8,260 bases of DNA from Candidatus Cloacimonadota bacterium (lineage in GTDB: Bacteria > Cloacimonadota > Cloacimonadia > Cloacimonadales > JAOZMQ01): assembly GCA_029934195.1 (NCBI GenBank), contig JAOZMQ010000122.1:1-8260 (forward strand), written 5' to 3'. A program made the translations under genes and the position numbers. Under the pieces are notes generated by a model. The model did no database searches and was not told the DNA's origin. It saw only the letters and a program-made list of their open reading frames with translations. Within the stretch, counting starts at the first letter, position 1; each line of letters begins with the position of its first letter. This document shows, piece by piece, positions 1-8,005 of this stretch.

Positions 1-679
1 CAATTTCCCGAACTTTTTTCGCAAACTCTTCGTAAAGTACAAGTATCATTTCTGAAGAAAGATCATCACGTTCAGTTCGGTTTGTCGGCGTGCCAAGAGA
101 TGGAGCTATCCATGGCCGATGATCTGCTGCGTTTGGCAAATCAACATGAAGACTGTACTCATTTCCAAGTTCCCAACCCCAAATCGCTGGAGAATCTTTG
201 TAACGCGTGACCACGTCTTCTGCGTATTGTTTGATAAAAGCGATAGTTGCGCTGTTACTATTTCCGTATTGATCCAATGGTTCACCAACCAAGTCGGGCA
301 CGCATGCGTAGTACCAAAAAAACGAAGGAATCAACCCTATATTTTTTTCTTCGGCGGCGGAAACAACTTTGTCCATCAGGCTGAAATAAACAGGTTTGTT
401 AGTTACGTAAAGCTGCATTTCTACGGGCCAAAACCCGCCGCACATAAACCTTACAAACGGCACACCGGCATCTGAAAGTTTTTGCAAACTTGTGGCATAA
501 GTTGTATCGTTATGGTCTTTCAACAATCGATAAAAAATGTCGAATGTGTTTACGCCAATTCCGCGATAAGGCTTGCCGTCTTTTTTCAGAACTCCGTTTT
601 CGGTATAAAGCCCTGGCTTCGTGTTTTGTGCGAAAATTGAGCTTGCTAAAATTATCAATAATATTATAATTTTTTTCAT
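1..679 (-). CDS. Secreted GH5-like (clan GH-A) glycoside hydrolase, N-terminal 226 residues; C-terminus beyond the left edge
   Basis: Translation from ATG at 679-677 stays open to base 1. Residues 1-17 form a clear signal peptide (MKK, then a run of I/L, ending SSIFA before Gln18), so the enzyme is exported. The body reads as the first half of a TIM barrel: a GKPYRGIGVN strand near residues 35-44, the conserved barrel arginine in GVPFVRF (Arg77), and WGWELGNEY at 167-175, where Asn173-Glu174 match the beta-4 'NE' motif carrying the acid/base in clan GH-A. The nucleophile Glu on beta-7 would lie outside the window. GH5 enzymes hydrolyse beta-glucans, mannans and similar polymers; the substrate cannot be told from this half. 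Only a poor Shine-Dalgarno (AAAGAA) precedes the ATG. The frame is open upstream to a TAG at 934-932, with in-frame ATGs at 745 and at 862, 859 and 856, but these would bury the signal peptide, so I prefer 679. GH5 is likely; another GH-A family is possible. Confidence 0.88.
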   Translation of the reverse strand, partial: MKKIIILLIILASSIFAQNTKPGLYTENGVLKKDGKPYRGIGVNTFDIFYRLLKDHNDTTYATSLQKLSDAGVPFVRFMCGGFWPVEMQLYVTNKPVYFSLMDKVVSAAEEKNIGLIPSFFWYYACVPDLVGEPLDQYGNSNSATIAFIKQYAEDVVTRYKDSPAIWGWELGNEYSLHVDLPNAADHRPWIAPSLGTPTNRTERDDLSSEMILVLYEEFAKKVREI

Positions 680-695
680 AATTTTCTTTGGCGAA

Positions 696-731
696 ATGGA
701 CAAAATGGACAAAATGGACAAAATGGACAAA
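696..731. repeat. Tandem array, 4 perfect copies of a 9-bp unit (ATGGACAAA on +, GTCCATTTT register on -)
   Basis: Units at 696-704, 705-713, 714-722 and 723-731 are identical, and the pattern runs a base or two beyond each end. On the minus strand the hexamer GTCCAT recurs every 9 bp and the last copy ends 16 nt upstream of the glycosidase ATG. Because 9 is a multiple of 3 the array stays in frame with that gene and would read Leu-Ser-Ile four times if translated. Perfect identity suggests recent expansion by slippage, so copy number may vary between strains. Confidence 0.95.
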
Positions 732-785
732 ATTTCAACCGACATTTTTTGTCGAATGCAATCGACAAAAAATGTCGATTGAAAT
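732..785. repeat. Long palindrome (24-bp stem, 6-nt loop), copy 1 of a repeated intergenic element
   Basis: Arms 732-755 and 762-785 match at 23 of 24 positions around the loop ATGCAA. The one mismatch is a G-U pair in minus-strand RNA, so the transcript stem is unbroken in the gene direction. Each arm contains CGACA-5nt-TGTCG and can also fold on itself, so a cruciform is possible. A near-copy sits at 8006-8049. It adjoins the 9-bp array on its left and lies in what is probably the 5' leader or promoter region of the glycosidase. A terminator role is possible but only TTTTG follows the stem. Confidence 0.93.
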
Positions 786-874
786 GTGCTCGAGTTAAAA
801 ATTGTGTTTAACCTGAGTTCGTGAGAATTTAACGGCAATTTGCTCAAGAACTTCATCATCATGACTTTAAAAGA

Positions 875-907
875 ATTTCCAAAATACCGGAAAGGTATTT
901 TGGAAAT
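875..907 (-). terminator. Candidate intrinsic terminator of the giant protease gene
   Basis: A perfect 14-bp inverted repeat (875-888 with 894-907) with a 5-nt loop, its GC pairs next to the loop, is followed on the minus strand by TCTTTTAAAG. It lies about 145 nt after the protease stop codon. The stem is AT-rich and the T tract is interrupted, so efficiency is uncertain. Termination here would uncouple the protease from the glycosidase downstream. Confidence 0.5.
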
Positions 908-1051
908 CTTTGTAAGCCCCTTATAATAAATCTATTGATCAATTTATCCGCCAAAACCTCACGGGCTCAGGTTTAAGAGTAATTTTCGCTACATTATATC
1001 AAAATGCGAAGAAATTTTATTTTCTTCCAACAGGTCTGTATTTTTGTGTTC

Positions 1052-4000
1052 CTATAAAATTTTACGTTTAACACCAATCCAAAATTGTAATAATCCAATA
1101 ATCCATAAAATTTTTGTAGGTTCTGGAATAACTTCTATCATAACCGCAGCAGAATTTGTGCTTTTTAATCCTTTGCTATCATAAACTTGAAGGGACAGAT
1201 TGTATAATCCAGGGTATTGATATGTGTATGAAACGTTTGTTAAAAGGCTACCTTCTTGTCTTGAACCTTCGTATTCGTCCCCAAAATTCCATTCATAATT
1301 TATAATGTTTCCATCCGAACCTGACCCTAACCCATTAGCATAAACTTTAAGATTAGGCTCACCGCTTGTATTAGAAACAGAAATAATTTCTGCTTTTGGA
1401 GTAGCGTTTGTAGAAGGCAAAAAGACAGTAGTTTTTGTCCATGGCGAAGAACCATACTCATTAGTTGCTTTAATATAATAAGTATAACTACTGAAGCAAT
1501 TAAGAGCTTCATCAAGAATGTTTGTAGAATCTTGAACAGCCGTAGCGATAGGAATATAATCCGTTTGTCTTACGAATCTGATTGCATCAAAAAGAGCAAT
1601 TGAGTTTTCTAAGTTTACGCAATTAATTTCAATATAGCTTCCAGGTTCTATTTTGTGAATACCTAATGAGTTCCATTGCCCACAATTATCCCTTTGGTTT
1701 ACAAAGAACTGTTTTTTTTCATCGCCAACATTATGAAGATAATGAATAGTTTTTTTAGAAACAACATCTTGTCCGTTAAGAGCGGCCGAAATTTCTCCTC
1801 GAACACCTGGAGTATGTTTAGGATGCCATTCAAGAATTTCGTAATCATCAGCGATAGGAATATCAGGAAAATAACTAACTCTTACCTGTTCGTTTAGTGC
1901 ACCGCCATTATGCCTGTATTTTCCGCTAACATAAGAATTTTGATACCATAATTTCATGTTAGTAGCTGGTCCGTAAGCAGAATCATTCCCGTTTGTAGCC
2001 GCCAGCATTCTTGAATCTTTATTAACTTCAACGAAATCAATATAACATTTAACGTTTGCATCCTCCTGATCAACAATAATATCAACTGGGTATCCGTCCT
2101 GTTCACCTCTAGAAATAACGTATCCATTTTCGTGTTGCACGTCATCCCAGAACAGTTCAATTTGGTCAAAAGCAACAACATTTCCTCTGAAGTTTTTTGG
2201 AGCTTTTGGAATATCATTTTTAACCGTAACAACTTTTTCAATAGAATCAGATTTCCCACCGTTATCAGTAACAGTAAGTTTAACAACATATTGCCAAGTT
2301 TCAGAATACGAATGATTAACATTTTTGAGGGATTGTCCCGAAGCAAAAGAACCATCTCCAAAGCTCCATGAATAATTAGTAATAGAACCATTATTGTAAT
2401 CAAAAGAATCATCAGCAAAAAAACTAACATTAAGAGTAGGCGGACCTACTTGATTTGAAATAGCAAGTCTTGCTACTGGCGGGAAATTACCATCATATTC
2501 ATAGCATCCCATATCAACAATATTGTTAAAAATTCTTGGATTTCCATCAAGGTCGGCTTGTGCTTCTACGATGTTAATATAAGAATCACTTCCCATTTTA
2601 TTAACTTTCAAAGCAGCAAAACTTCCATAAGTTTTAGTTCCCACCGATGCCGAGACAAATTCAATAATAATTTCGTCATTCTCATTAGGTTGAATTTTTT
2701 GAAAAGTAATAGGGTTATCAAACCTAACATGCACAGCAGAACTTCCATTAATTTTAAAATCAGTAGAAGTATTATTAGGCCCACCTGAAACAATTTCTAA
2801 AGAATAAAAAGCATCAGAATCAAGGCCAGTAATACGAACAGTTTTCCAGACTCTAACTGACCCATAATTAATTGCACAGAAATAATCATCAATAGCAGAA
2901 TCAGGAAAATCAGTAGTTATAGAAATGTTATTTTGCTCAACCGAGTCAAACACATCATCAAAATAGAGTGATATAGCCGTAGCGTTCCCATCACTATCAA
3001 TAGCATTTTGAATTTTCACCCCAGTAGAATCAAAATCAGTAATATTATTCCAGTTTCCTGGAGTAGTTTTATCAGAAAGTCCAAAATCAAAGGAAACAGT
3101 GTTAATAGCGTTTGACGAATAAATAACTTGAACATAATTTGTTCCAGAATCTATGCTTGGAGATCCTTGTTTCAATCTGAAATTATTATTTTGTAGATCA
3201 AGAAACATCGGGTTATTCGTAATATTATTCAAAGAAATTTCACCATAATTATTTAGATTAAAATCCTCAACACAGTTATTCATATAAGAACTAAGCTCAA
3301 TCGTATCTTCGTTCATATCAGGTCCTTCATTATCGTAAACAATAGAATTTCTCACTTCTCCCCCTTGGTAATAAAAGAAAAGAGCACCTTGTCCACAAGT
3401 ATTTTTAGTAATAGTGCAATTAGCAACCAGTCCACCGCTAGCACATTCAATAATTCCGAGCATTCCATAATTTTCATAAAACAATGAATTATAAATGTTA
3501 GCTTTGCTAGCCCAAATAGCTCCGCCGCCGTTAACACCTTCGTTTGCGTACATAACGCAATTAGAAAGATCAGAAAAAGTATAAACACCTCCGCCTCTAT
3601 TGGAATAGTTTGACGAAATAATAGAGTTCTCAATTTTCCCGTTCATAGTCATGCAAATCCCACCACCGTAAGAACCAGGAAACGGAGCAGCAATGGAAGC
3701 GTTATCAGAAACAATACAATTCCTAACAACCGAACCATCAATATTATGAGAAGTAGAATCAAGCGGATGTCCTATTCTAATCCCCGAACCAAAATTCCCT
3801 ATGCACCTTCTTACAGTAAACCCTTCAATAATAGTATTTGATGAGCTTGAAGCAATACCAGGATAAATATAATTACCGTCAATAATAGTAACGAGCGGAC
3901 CGTTTACACTTTTCAAAGTAATAGAATGATCAGGAATATAAATAGCTTTTTTGTGAAAATAAACACCATTATTTACGAGAACAGTATCCCCAGCTTTAGA

Positions 4001-7000
4001 TATTTCTACAGCTTCATTAACGTTTGTAGCAGCTTCTTCCCAGTTTTTGAAAGGGGAGATGTGCTTGCCGTTTTCTGCTACATAATGAGTATCAACCGAA
4101 TCAACAATATCATAAATATTAATATAATCAGTTTTAGTAATCGCATCAACGGAAGAACCACCATCCCCAAAATGATTGCTAATAGTCAAAGAAACCGAAA
4201 ATTTCCCAGGAGTTGAATAAATATGCGAAGGATTTTGTTCAGTGCTTGTGGATCCATCACCAAAATCCCACGACCAAAAATCCGGGGAGTTTAAAGATAA
4301 ATCAGCAAACGAAACTTCCGCCGGAGCAGCAACATAAGTAATGTTAGCCGAAAAATCAACATCTAAAGGCGCAAGAACATGAATATAATTTTCACGCAGA
4401 ATAACTTTAGCTTGATTTAAGCTATTTGAAACAATTAGTTTTACAGAATAAACTCCTGGCGAAGAATAATTATAAGAAGGAGAAATCTCATTAGAATCAA
4501 TAATCCCATCGTTAGTAAAATCCCAATAATAAGATAATCCGCTTGTATTATTACCAACAACATTAGGAATAAAAGAAGCATTAAGGCTGCTAATAGCATA
4601 AGTATTAGGAGCATAAAACCCTGCACCAAAAATCCCAGCTAAAGGTTTATAGCATGAAGTCCTTTGCGAATCATGAGCGCGGCAAGGCCATTCATCAGCC
4701 GTAGGACTATAATTTTTAGTAGTAACATTAATTTTCATTCTTTTTTCTATAGTAGCAGCAATAACTTGGTTTGTAACCCCATTTTCGATAGAAAGATATG
4801 AAGACAATAAATCCTGGCAAGTATCCGCATCATCAAAAGTAATTGGAAAACCATGCAACATAAGCCCCGCACTATCGTAAGAACTAATATTAATATCTTT
4901 TCCAATATTTACATCACGAAGACAAGTAAGATCAGCTTTGTTATCATTGTTATTATCAGAAAAAATAATCGGCACATTTGGAAAAAGAGTAGGAGTAACA
5001 ATCGGGAAATTTTTTAAGGCTGAACCATCATAGTTCCATCCATAAGTACTACCTGTTAAAGTAGAAAAGACAAAAACATCTGGATTCCCATTTAAATCTA
5101 TATCAGCTATAGAAATAACATTATCAACTGGAGCACCGTATCCTTCATAAGCTTTAGGCCATCCATCAAGTTGTTTTCCGTCTATATTATAAACAGCAAT
5201 CGCATGGCTTTGTGCTTGAAAAGATTTTGAATAAAAACAGTAGCCAACAACTATAATTTCTTTCCGACCGTCTAAATCGAGATCTGCTAGAACAGGTTGA
5301 TCAGCAAATTTATTACCACCGATTTCTATACCTTTAATTTCAAATTTATTTTTTTGTTTTCCTGTTTTATCATAAATATGAATGTAAGATTGGGATTGAT
5401 CATACAAAGTAATATAAGGGTTTGACGGGTCTTTTACTGTTGTATAAGAAGTAAAAACGATTTCATTTTCTCCATCGTTATCAACGTCTCCAACCGCAGG
5501 CAGGCTATAAGTAGAACCAGATTTTCCGGAAATTTTCCAAACAAGATTTCCATCTTCATAAACCAAAATGTCATTAGGAAAATCGTTGCAAATAATTACA
5601 TCAAGGTTTCCTGATTGATTAATATCAGCAATGACAGGCCCTTTAAAAAAATCTCCTTCTCCACTAATGTTTTTCCTCCAAATAGCTTCGCCGTTTTCAT
5701 CTAAAGCGACAATAACTGAACTACTACCATAAGCACCTTTAATTGTAAGAATAACTTCTTCTTTACCGTCGCCATCAAGATCCGCTGCAGCAATATCGTT
5801 TCCAGTTACCGCACCACTAAGATCAGTAACTTCATAAAACCATTTTATAGAACCATCAGAATTGAAAACCGAAGCAGAAAAAGGAGCAGCAGCAGCGTAT
5901 TCTTTTTTCCCATCGCCTTCAAGATCTACAGCAACTATTTTTTCAAGATCTGCTTTAAAAATATAAATTTTTAGTTCATAAGAATCTAGAATTTCTCCAT
6001 CTGCTTCAACCTCAACTCTCAAGATTTCTTCGCCGCCTAATTCAGCTTTTTTTTGGATCTTTATTTCAAAAAGATCGTTCGGAAGTTCCAAAGTTGTATA
6101 TCCAGAAATATCCCCTATTTTATGAGTAATGGATTTTTTTCCGTTTACCCTTATGCCAGATGTATCGCAAAAAACTTTAATTTTTACATTTTCAGCTGTC
6201 TGCTTCCAAGTTCCAACCTTTAAATTAAGCCACAGGATATCTTCAGGAATAACATAAGAATGTAAGTTTGCGTTATCAAAAGTTAGATGTGCTTCCATAA
6301 ATACAGTTGCAGAATTAAAGTTTAATGTTTTTTGAACATCAATAATACCGCCACCTATTTTACCGGCATAAACATCTGAACTTAAATTATAAATTTCAGG
6401 GTTGCAACTTTTTTCTATTACTTTAGGATAGATCCAGGCATCAAACCCAGGGTTTTTATTAATTAGAAGCCCAGCTAATCCAGCAGCATAAGGAGCCGAC
6501 ATACTTGTTCCATCCATAGAAATATAATCATTTTGATAAGTTCCAGAACCAGAAATAGAAAGGGAAAGTATATCATCGCCAGGAGCTACACAATCAACTT
6601 TTGAACCATAATTTCCAAACGCAGCCATTTCTCCATCAGAATTATTGGCTGTTACATTCAGAACATCATTGAAGCCAGAAGGATAATGCACGCTTTCGCT
6701 TCCAGCATTTCCAGCTGCTGCTACAATAGTAACGCCTTCTTCTATTGCATATTTAAATACATCGTCCATTCCTTTAGAATAAGCATAAAATCCCCAACTG
6801 CAATTTATTACTTTAGCTCCATTAGCAACAGCATAAAGAATTCCTTCAATTGCTTTTGATTCAGAAGTTTGTCCAGATGAATTAAAAATTTTGATAGCCA
6901 TAACAACTGCTGATGGACAAGTCCCAGCAATGCCGATTCCGTTATCTGTTGCTGCTCCGATTATTCCTGCAACATGCGTTCCATGCCCATGATCGTCCAT

Positions 7001-7828
7001 TGGTGATTTAAGATCAGAATAAAAATTATATCCATAATAATCATCAATGTAACCATTAGAATCATCATCTATTCCATTATCTGGAATCTCATCTACATTT
7101 TTCCAAACTTTTGAACTTATATCTAAATGATTATAATCTATGCCGGTATCAGAAACCGCTATGATAATTTTGTTAGTTGAAAAATCAGAATTTTCATAAG
7201 CAGAAATCCAGTTTATATCTTTGCCAGCTGTTCCTTGCTCTGTAGTTATTGCAGAAGTATGATATTCCTGCCCTGTATTGTGTAATTCCCATTGATCATT
7301 AAAAAGCGGATCATTTGGAACAGCACAAAGTTTTATTATGTAATCTGGTTCGGCATATTCTACAAGTGATGATTTGTTTAATTCTATAAGAGCATTGTTC
7401 AAGGAAACGCCGGGAGCAAGTTTTGCCGAAAACATATTATTCAAATTTTTTATTGTTTTCGCAGTTTTAGATTGGGATTTTGTATTCGTTGATTGTAAAC
7501 TGATCGGGTTTGATAAAACTGGTTTTAATTGTTGCAACGTAGAAAACGAAGAAAATGAACTCCCTGACATCACTTTTGATCGCATATTTTTGCCTTCTTT
7601 AAAAACTACTATTACTGAAGTTAGTTTGTTAGTTGGCACAAGTTTTCTATTAACTGCACGACTGTCTATGTATTGGTTTGGGTTAAGAAAAGAATAATTT
7701 AGCAAAATCTTTTCTGGTTTTTGATGAGATGGTGGGCTGAAGGTTGATAGTTCCAAAGCGGTTGCGTTAGACATAATCAGCCAAGCAATAGCTACAAATA
7801 AAATAGTAAAGTTTTTTCGTGCAAGCAT
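1052..7828 (-). CDS. Giant secreted S8 (subtilisin-family) serine protease with FG-GAP propeller, PKD, beta-helix, Fn3/golvesin and PEP-CTERM modules
   Basis: 2258 residues, ATG start, TAG stop. Signal peptide 1-24 (cleavage after ATA). An I9-like prodomain spans about 65-167, with a Ser/Lys-rich stretch at 87-124 and ending VEYAEPDY; the mature N-terminus begins near PNDPLFNDQW (171-180). The S8 catalytic domain is about 205-500: Asp227 (SDTGID), His282 (HGHGTHVAG), oxyanion Asn374 (AAGNAG) and Ser442 (GTSMSAP), so it should be active. An Asp-rich, probably Ca-binding loop lies at 249-263. A beta-sandwich follows at 505-625. Seven FG-GAP/VCBS Ca-loops (at 635, 683, 735, 781, 849, 909, 958) suggest one seven-bladed propeller, 627-1030. 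PKD domains lie at 1072-1152 and 1155-1240 (WSWDFGDG), 1782-1870 (WSFGDG) and 2144-2234. A right-handed beta-helix with about seven NS/NC...GGG coils occupies 1246-1553; its closing motif is split by a module at about 1569-1748. An Fn3 domain (1874-2138) is split by a golvesin-like domain (1917-2090). The C-terminus has IPEP (2234-2237), a hydrophobic segment and KRK: a PEP-CTERM signal for exosortase processing. Likely an outer-surface or matrix protein that degrades protein and binds glycans; the natural substrate is unknown. Confidence 0.96.
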   Translation of the reverse strand: MLARKNFTILFVAIAWLIMSNATALELSTFSPPSHQKPEKILLNYSFLNPNQYIDSRAVNRKLVPTNKLTSVIVVFKEGKNMRSKVMSGSSFSSFSTLQQLKPVLSNPISLQSTNTKSQSKTAKTIKNLNNMFSAKLAPGVSLNNALIELNKSSLVEYAEPDYIIKLCAVPNDPLFNDQWELHNTGQEYHTSAITTEQGTAGKDINWISAYENSDFSTNKIIIAVSDTGIDYNHLDISSKVWKNVDEIPDNGIDDDSNGYIDDYYGYNFYSDLKSPMDDHGHGTHVAGIIGAATDNGIGIAGTCPSAVVMAIKIFNSSGQTSESKAIEGILYAVANGAKVINCSWGFYAYSKGMDDVFKYAIEEGVTIVAAAGNAGSESVHYPSGFNDVLNVTANNSDGEMAAFGNYGSKVDCVAPGDDILSLSISGSGTYQNDYISMDGTSMSAPYAAGLAGLLINKNPGFDAWIYPKVIEKSCNPEIYNLSSDVYAGKIGGGIIDVQKTLNFNSATVFMEAHLTFDNANLHSYVIPEDILWLNLKVGTWKQTAENVKIKVFCDTSGIRVNGKKSITHKIGDISGYTTLELPNDLFEIKIQKKAELGGEEILRVEVEADGEILDSYELKIYIFKADLEKIVAVDLEGDGKKEYAAAAPFSASVFNSDGSIKWFYEVTDLSGAVTGNDIAAADLDGDGKEEVILTIKGAYGSSSVIVALDENGEAIWRKNISGEGDFFKGPVIADINQSGNLDVIICNDFPNDILVYEDGNLVWKISGKSGSTYSLPAVGDVDNDGENEIVFTSYTTVKDPSNPYITLYDQSQSYIHIYDKTGKQKNKFEIKGIEIGGNKFADQPVLADLDLDGRKEIIVVGYCFYSKSFQAQSHAIAVYNIDGKQLDGWPKAYEGYGAPVDNVISIADIDLNGNPDVFVFSTLTGSTYGWNYDGSALKNFPIVTPTLFPNVPIIFSDNNNDNKADLTCLRDVNIGKDINISSYDSAGLMLHGFPITFDDADTCQDLLSSYLSIENGVTNQVIAATIEKRMKINVTTKNYSPTADEWPCRAHDSQRTSCYKPLAGIFGAGFYAPNTYAISSLNASFIPNVVGNNTSGLSYYWDFTNDGIIDSNEISPSYNYSSPGVYSVKLIVSNSLNQAKVILRENYIHVLAPLDVDFSANITYVAAPAEVSFADLSLNSPDFWSWDFGDGSTSTEQNPSHIYSTPGKFSVSLTISNHFGDGGSSVDAITKTDYINIYDIVDSVDTHYVAENGKHISPFKNWEEAATNVNEAVEISKAGDTVLVNNGVYFHKKAIYIPDHSITLKSVNGPLVTIIDGNYIYPGIASSSSNTIIEGFTVRRCIGNFGSGIRIGHPLDSTSHNIDGSVVRNCIVSDNASIAAPFPGSYGGGICMTMNGKIENSIISSNYSNRGGGVYTFSDLSNCVMYANEGVNGGGAIWASKANIYNSLFYENYGMLGIIECASGGLVANCTITKNTCGQGALFFYYQGGEVRNSIVYDNEGPDMNEDTIELSSYMNNCVEDFNLNNYGEISLNNITNNPMFLDLQNNNFRLKQGSPSIDSGTNYVQVIYSSNAINTVSFDFGLSDKTTPGNWNNITDFDSTGVKIQNAIDSDGNATAISLYFDDVFDSVEQNNISITTDFPDSAIDDYFCAINYGSVRVWKTVRITGLDSDAFYSLEIVSGGPNNTSTDFKINGSSAVHVRFDNPITFQKIQPNENDEIIIEFVSASVGTKTYGSFAALKVNKMGSDSYINIVEAQADLDGNPRIFNNIVDMGCYEYDGNFPPVARLAISNQVGPPTLNVSFFADDSFDYNNGSITNYSWSFGDGSFASGQSLKNVNHSYSETWQYVVKLTVTDNGGKSDSIEKVVTVKNDIPKAPKNFRGNVVAFDQIELFWDDVQHENGYVISRGEQDGYPVDIIVDQEDANVKCYIDFVEVNKDSRMLAATNGNDSAYGPATNMKLWYQNSYVSGKYRHNGGALNEQVRVSYFPDIPIADDYEILEWHPKHTPGVRGEISAALNGQDVVSKKTIHYLHNVGDEKKQFFVNQRDNCGQWNSLGIHKIEPGSYIEINCVNLENSIALFDAIRFVRQTDYIPIATAVQDSTNILDEALNCFSSYTYYIKATNEYGSSPWTKTTVFLPSTNATPKAEIISVSNTSGEPNLKVYANGLGSGSDGNIINYEWNFGDEYEGSRQEGSLLTNVSYTYQYPGLYNLSLQVYDSKGLKSTNSAAVMIEVIPEPTKILWIIGLLQFWIGVKRKIL

Positions 7829-7836
7829 AATACGTT

Positions 7837-7842
7837 TCCTTT
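7837..7842 (-). promoter_or_regulatory. Ribosome binding site of the giant protease gene
   Basis: AAAGGA on the minus strand ends 8 nt before the ATG at 7828, a standard Shine-Dalgarno and spacing. It lies in an A/C-rich leader (7829-7876) that carries the direct repeat CTAACAAA at 7876-7869 and 7847-7840. The leader should be nearly unstructured. The strong site fixes the start codon and contrasts with the poor one before the glycosidase. Confidence 0.7.
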
Positions 7843-7908
7843 GTTAGTTGTTAAATGTTTGTTTGTTGTTTGTTAGAATTTAACTCAAAAAATTCTTACG
7901 ATTTGGAA

Positions 7909-7937
7909 ATTATATTAAAATATTAAAAATAATGCAA
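7909..7937 (-). promoter_or_regulatory. Predicted sigma70-type promoter of the giant protease gene
   Basis: On the minus strand a perfect TATAAT (7914-7909) lies exactly 17 bp downstream of TTGCAT (7937-7932), a half-match to the -35 consensus TTGACA. Transcription would begin near 7902, giving a leader of about 74 nt. The spacer is pure A/T, so other weak -10-like matches exist nearby; the exact consensus -10 and optimal spacing make this the best candidate. It argues that the protease gene is not merely read through from the upstream gene. Confidence 0.55.
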
Positions 7938-8005
7938 ATTTTTCACTTTTTCGACCGAACTGGTGATTGATCTTCACAGATATTTCTGAAGTCTTTAGGA
8001 AAATC

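Larger units (their letters stand above)
680..1051. other. Intergenic region between the protease and the glycosidase
   Basis: From the protease stop leftwards it holds a weak 7-bp AT stem (1008-1027), a weak 6-bp stem around a GC-rich loop (954-974), the likely terminator (875-907), an unremarkable stretch (786-874), the long palindrome (732-785), the 9-bp array (696-731) and 16 nt of leader. I see no convincing promoter for the glycosidase and no credible small gene, although the glycosidase frame happens to be open up to 934. Confidence 0.8.

Noticed and set aside
119..475. Plus-strand open frame of 118 codons
   Set aside because: It is antisense to the glycosidase, whose frame has a signal peptide and conserved motifs; the antisense product has no domain-like features.
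696..731. CRISPR-like or origin iteron array
   Set aside because: Units are 9 bp with no spacers of CRISPR size, and there is no cas or replication gene in the window.
696..782. Plus-strand ORF of 28 codons starting in the 9-bp array (Met-Asp-Lys four times) and running through the palindrome
   Set aside because: It is the direct product of the repeat sequences, has no ribosome binding site and no neighbouring plus-strand gene.
680..862. Earlier in-frame starts for the glycosidase (ATGs at 862, 859, 856 and 745)
   Set aside because: They would put up to 61 residues of repeat-derived sequence before a classic signal peptide and lack good ribosome binding sites.
861..926. Plus-strand ORF of 21 codons over the candidate terminator
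   Set aside because: It coincides with the inverted repeat and has no ribosome binding site or recognisable product.
1008..1027. 7-bp inverted repeat GAAGAAA/TTTCTTC just after the protease stop codon as terminator
   Set aside because: The stem is short, AT-rich and lacks a following T tract; the 875-907 repeat is a better candidate.
1954..2430. Minus-strand 158-codon open frame inside the giant gene
   Set aside because: It is a shifted frame of the protease gene with a low-complexity Leu/Ile/Met-rich product; the main frame here encodes clear PKD and Fn3 features.
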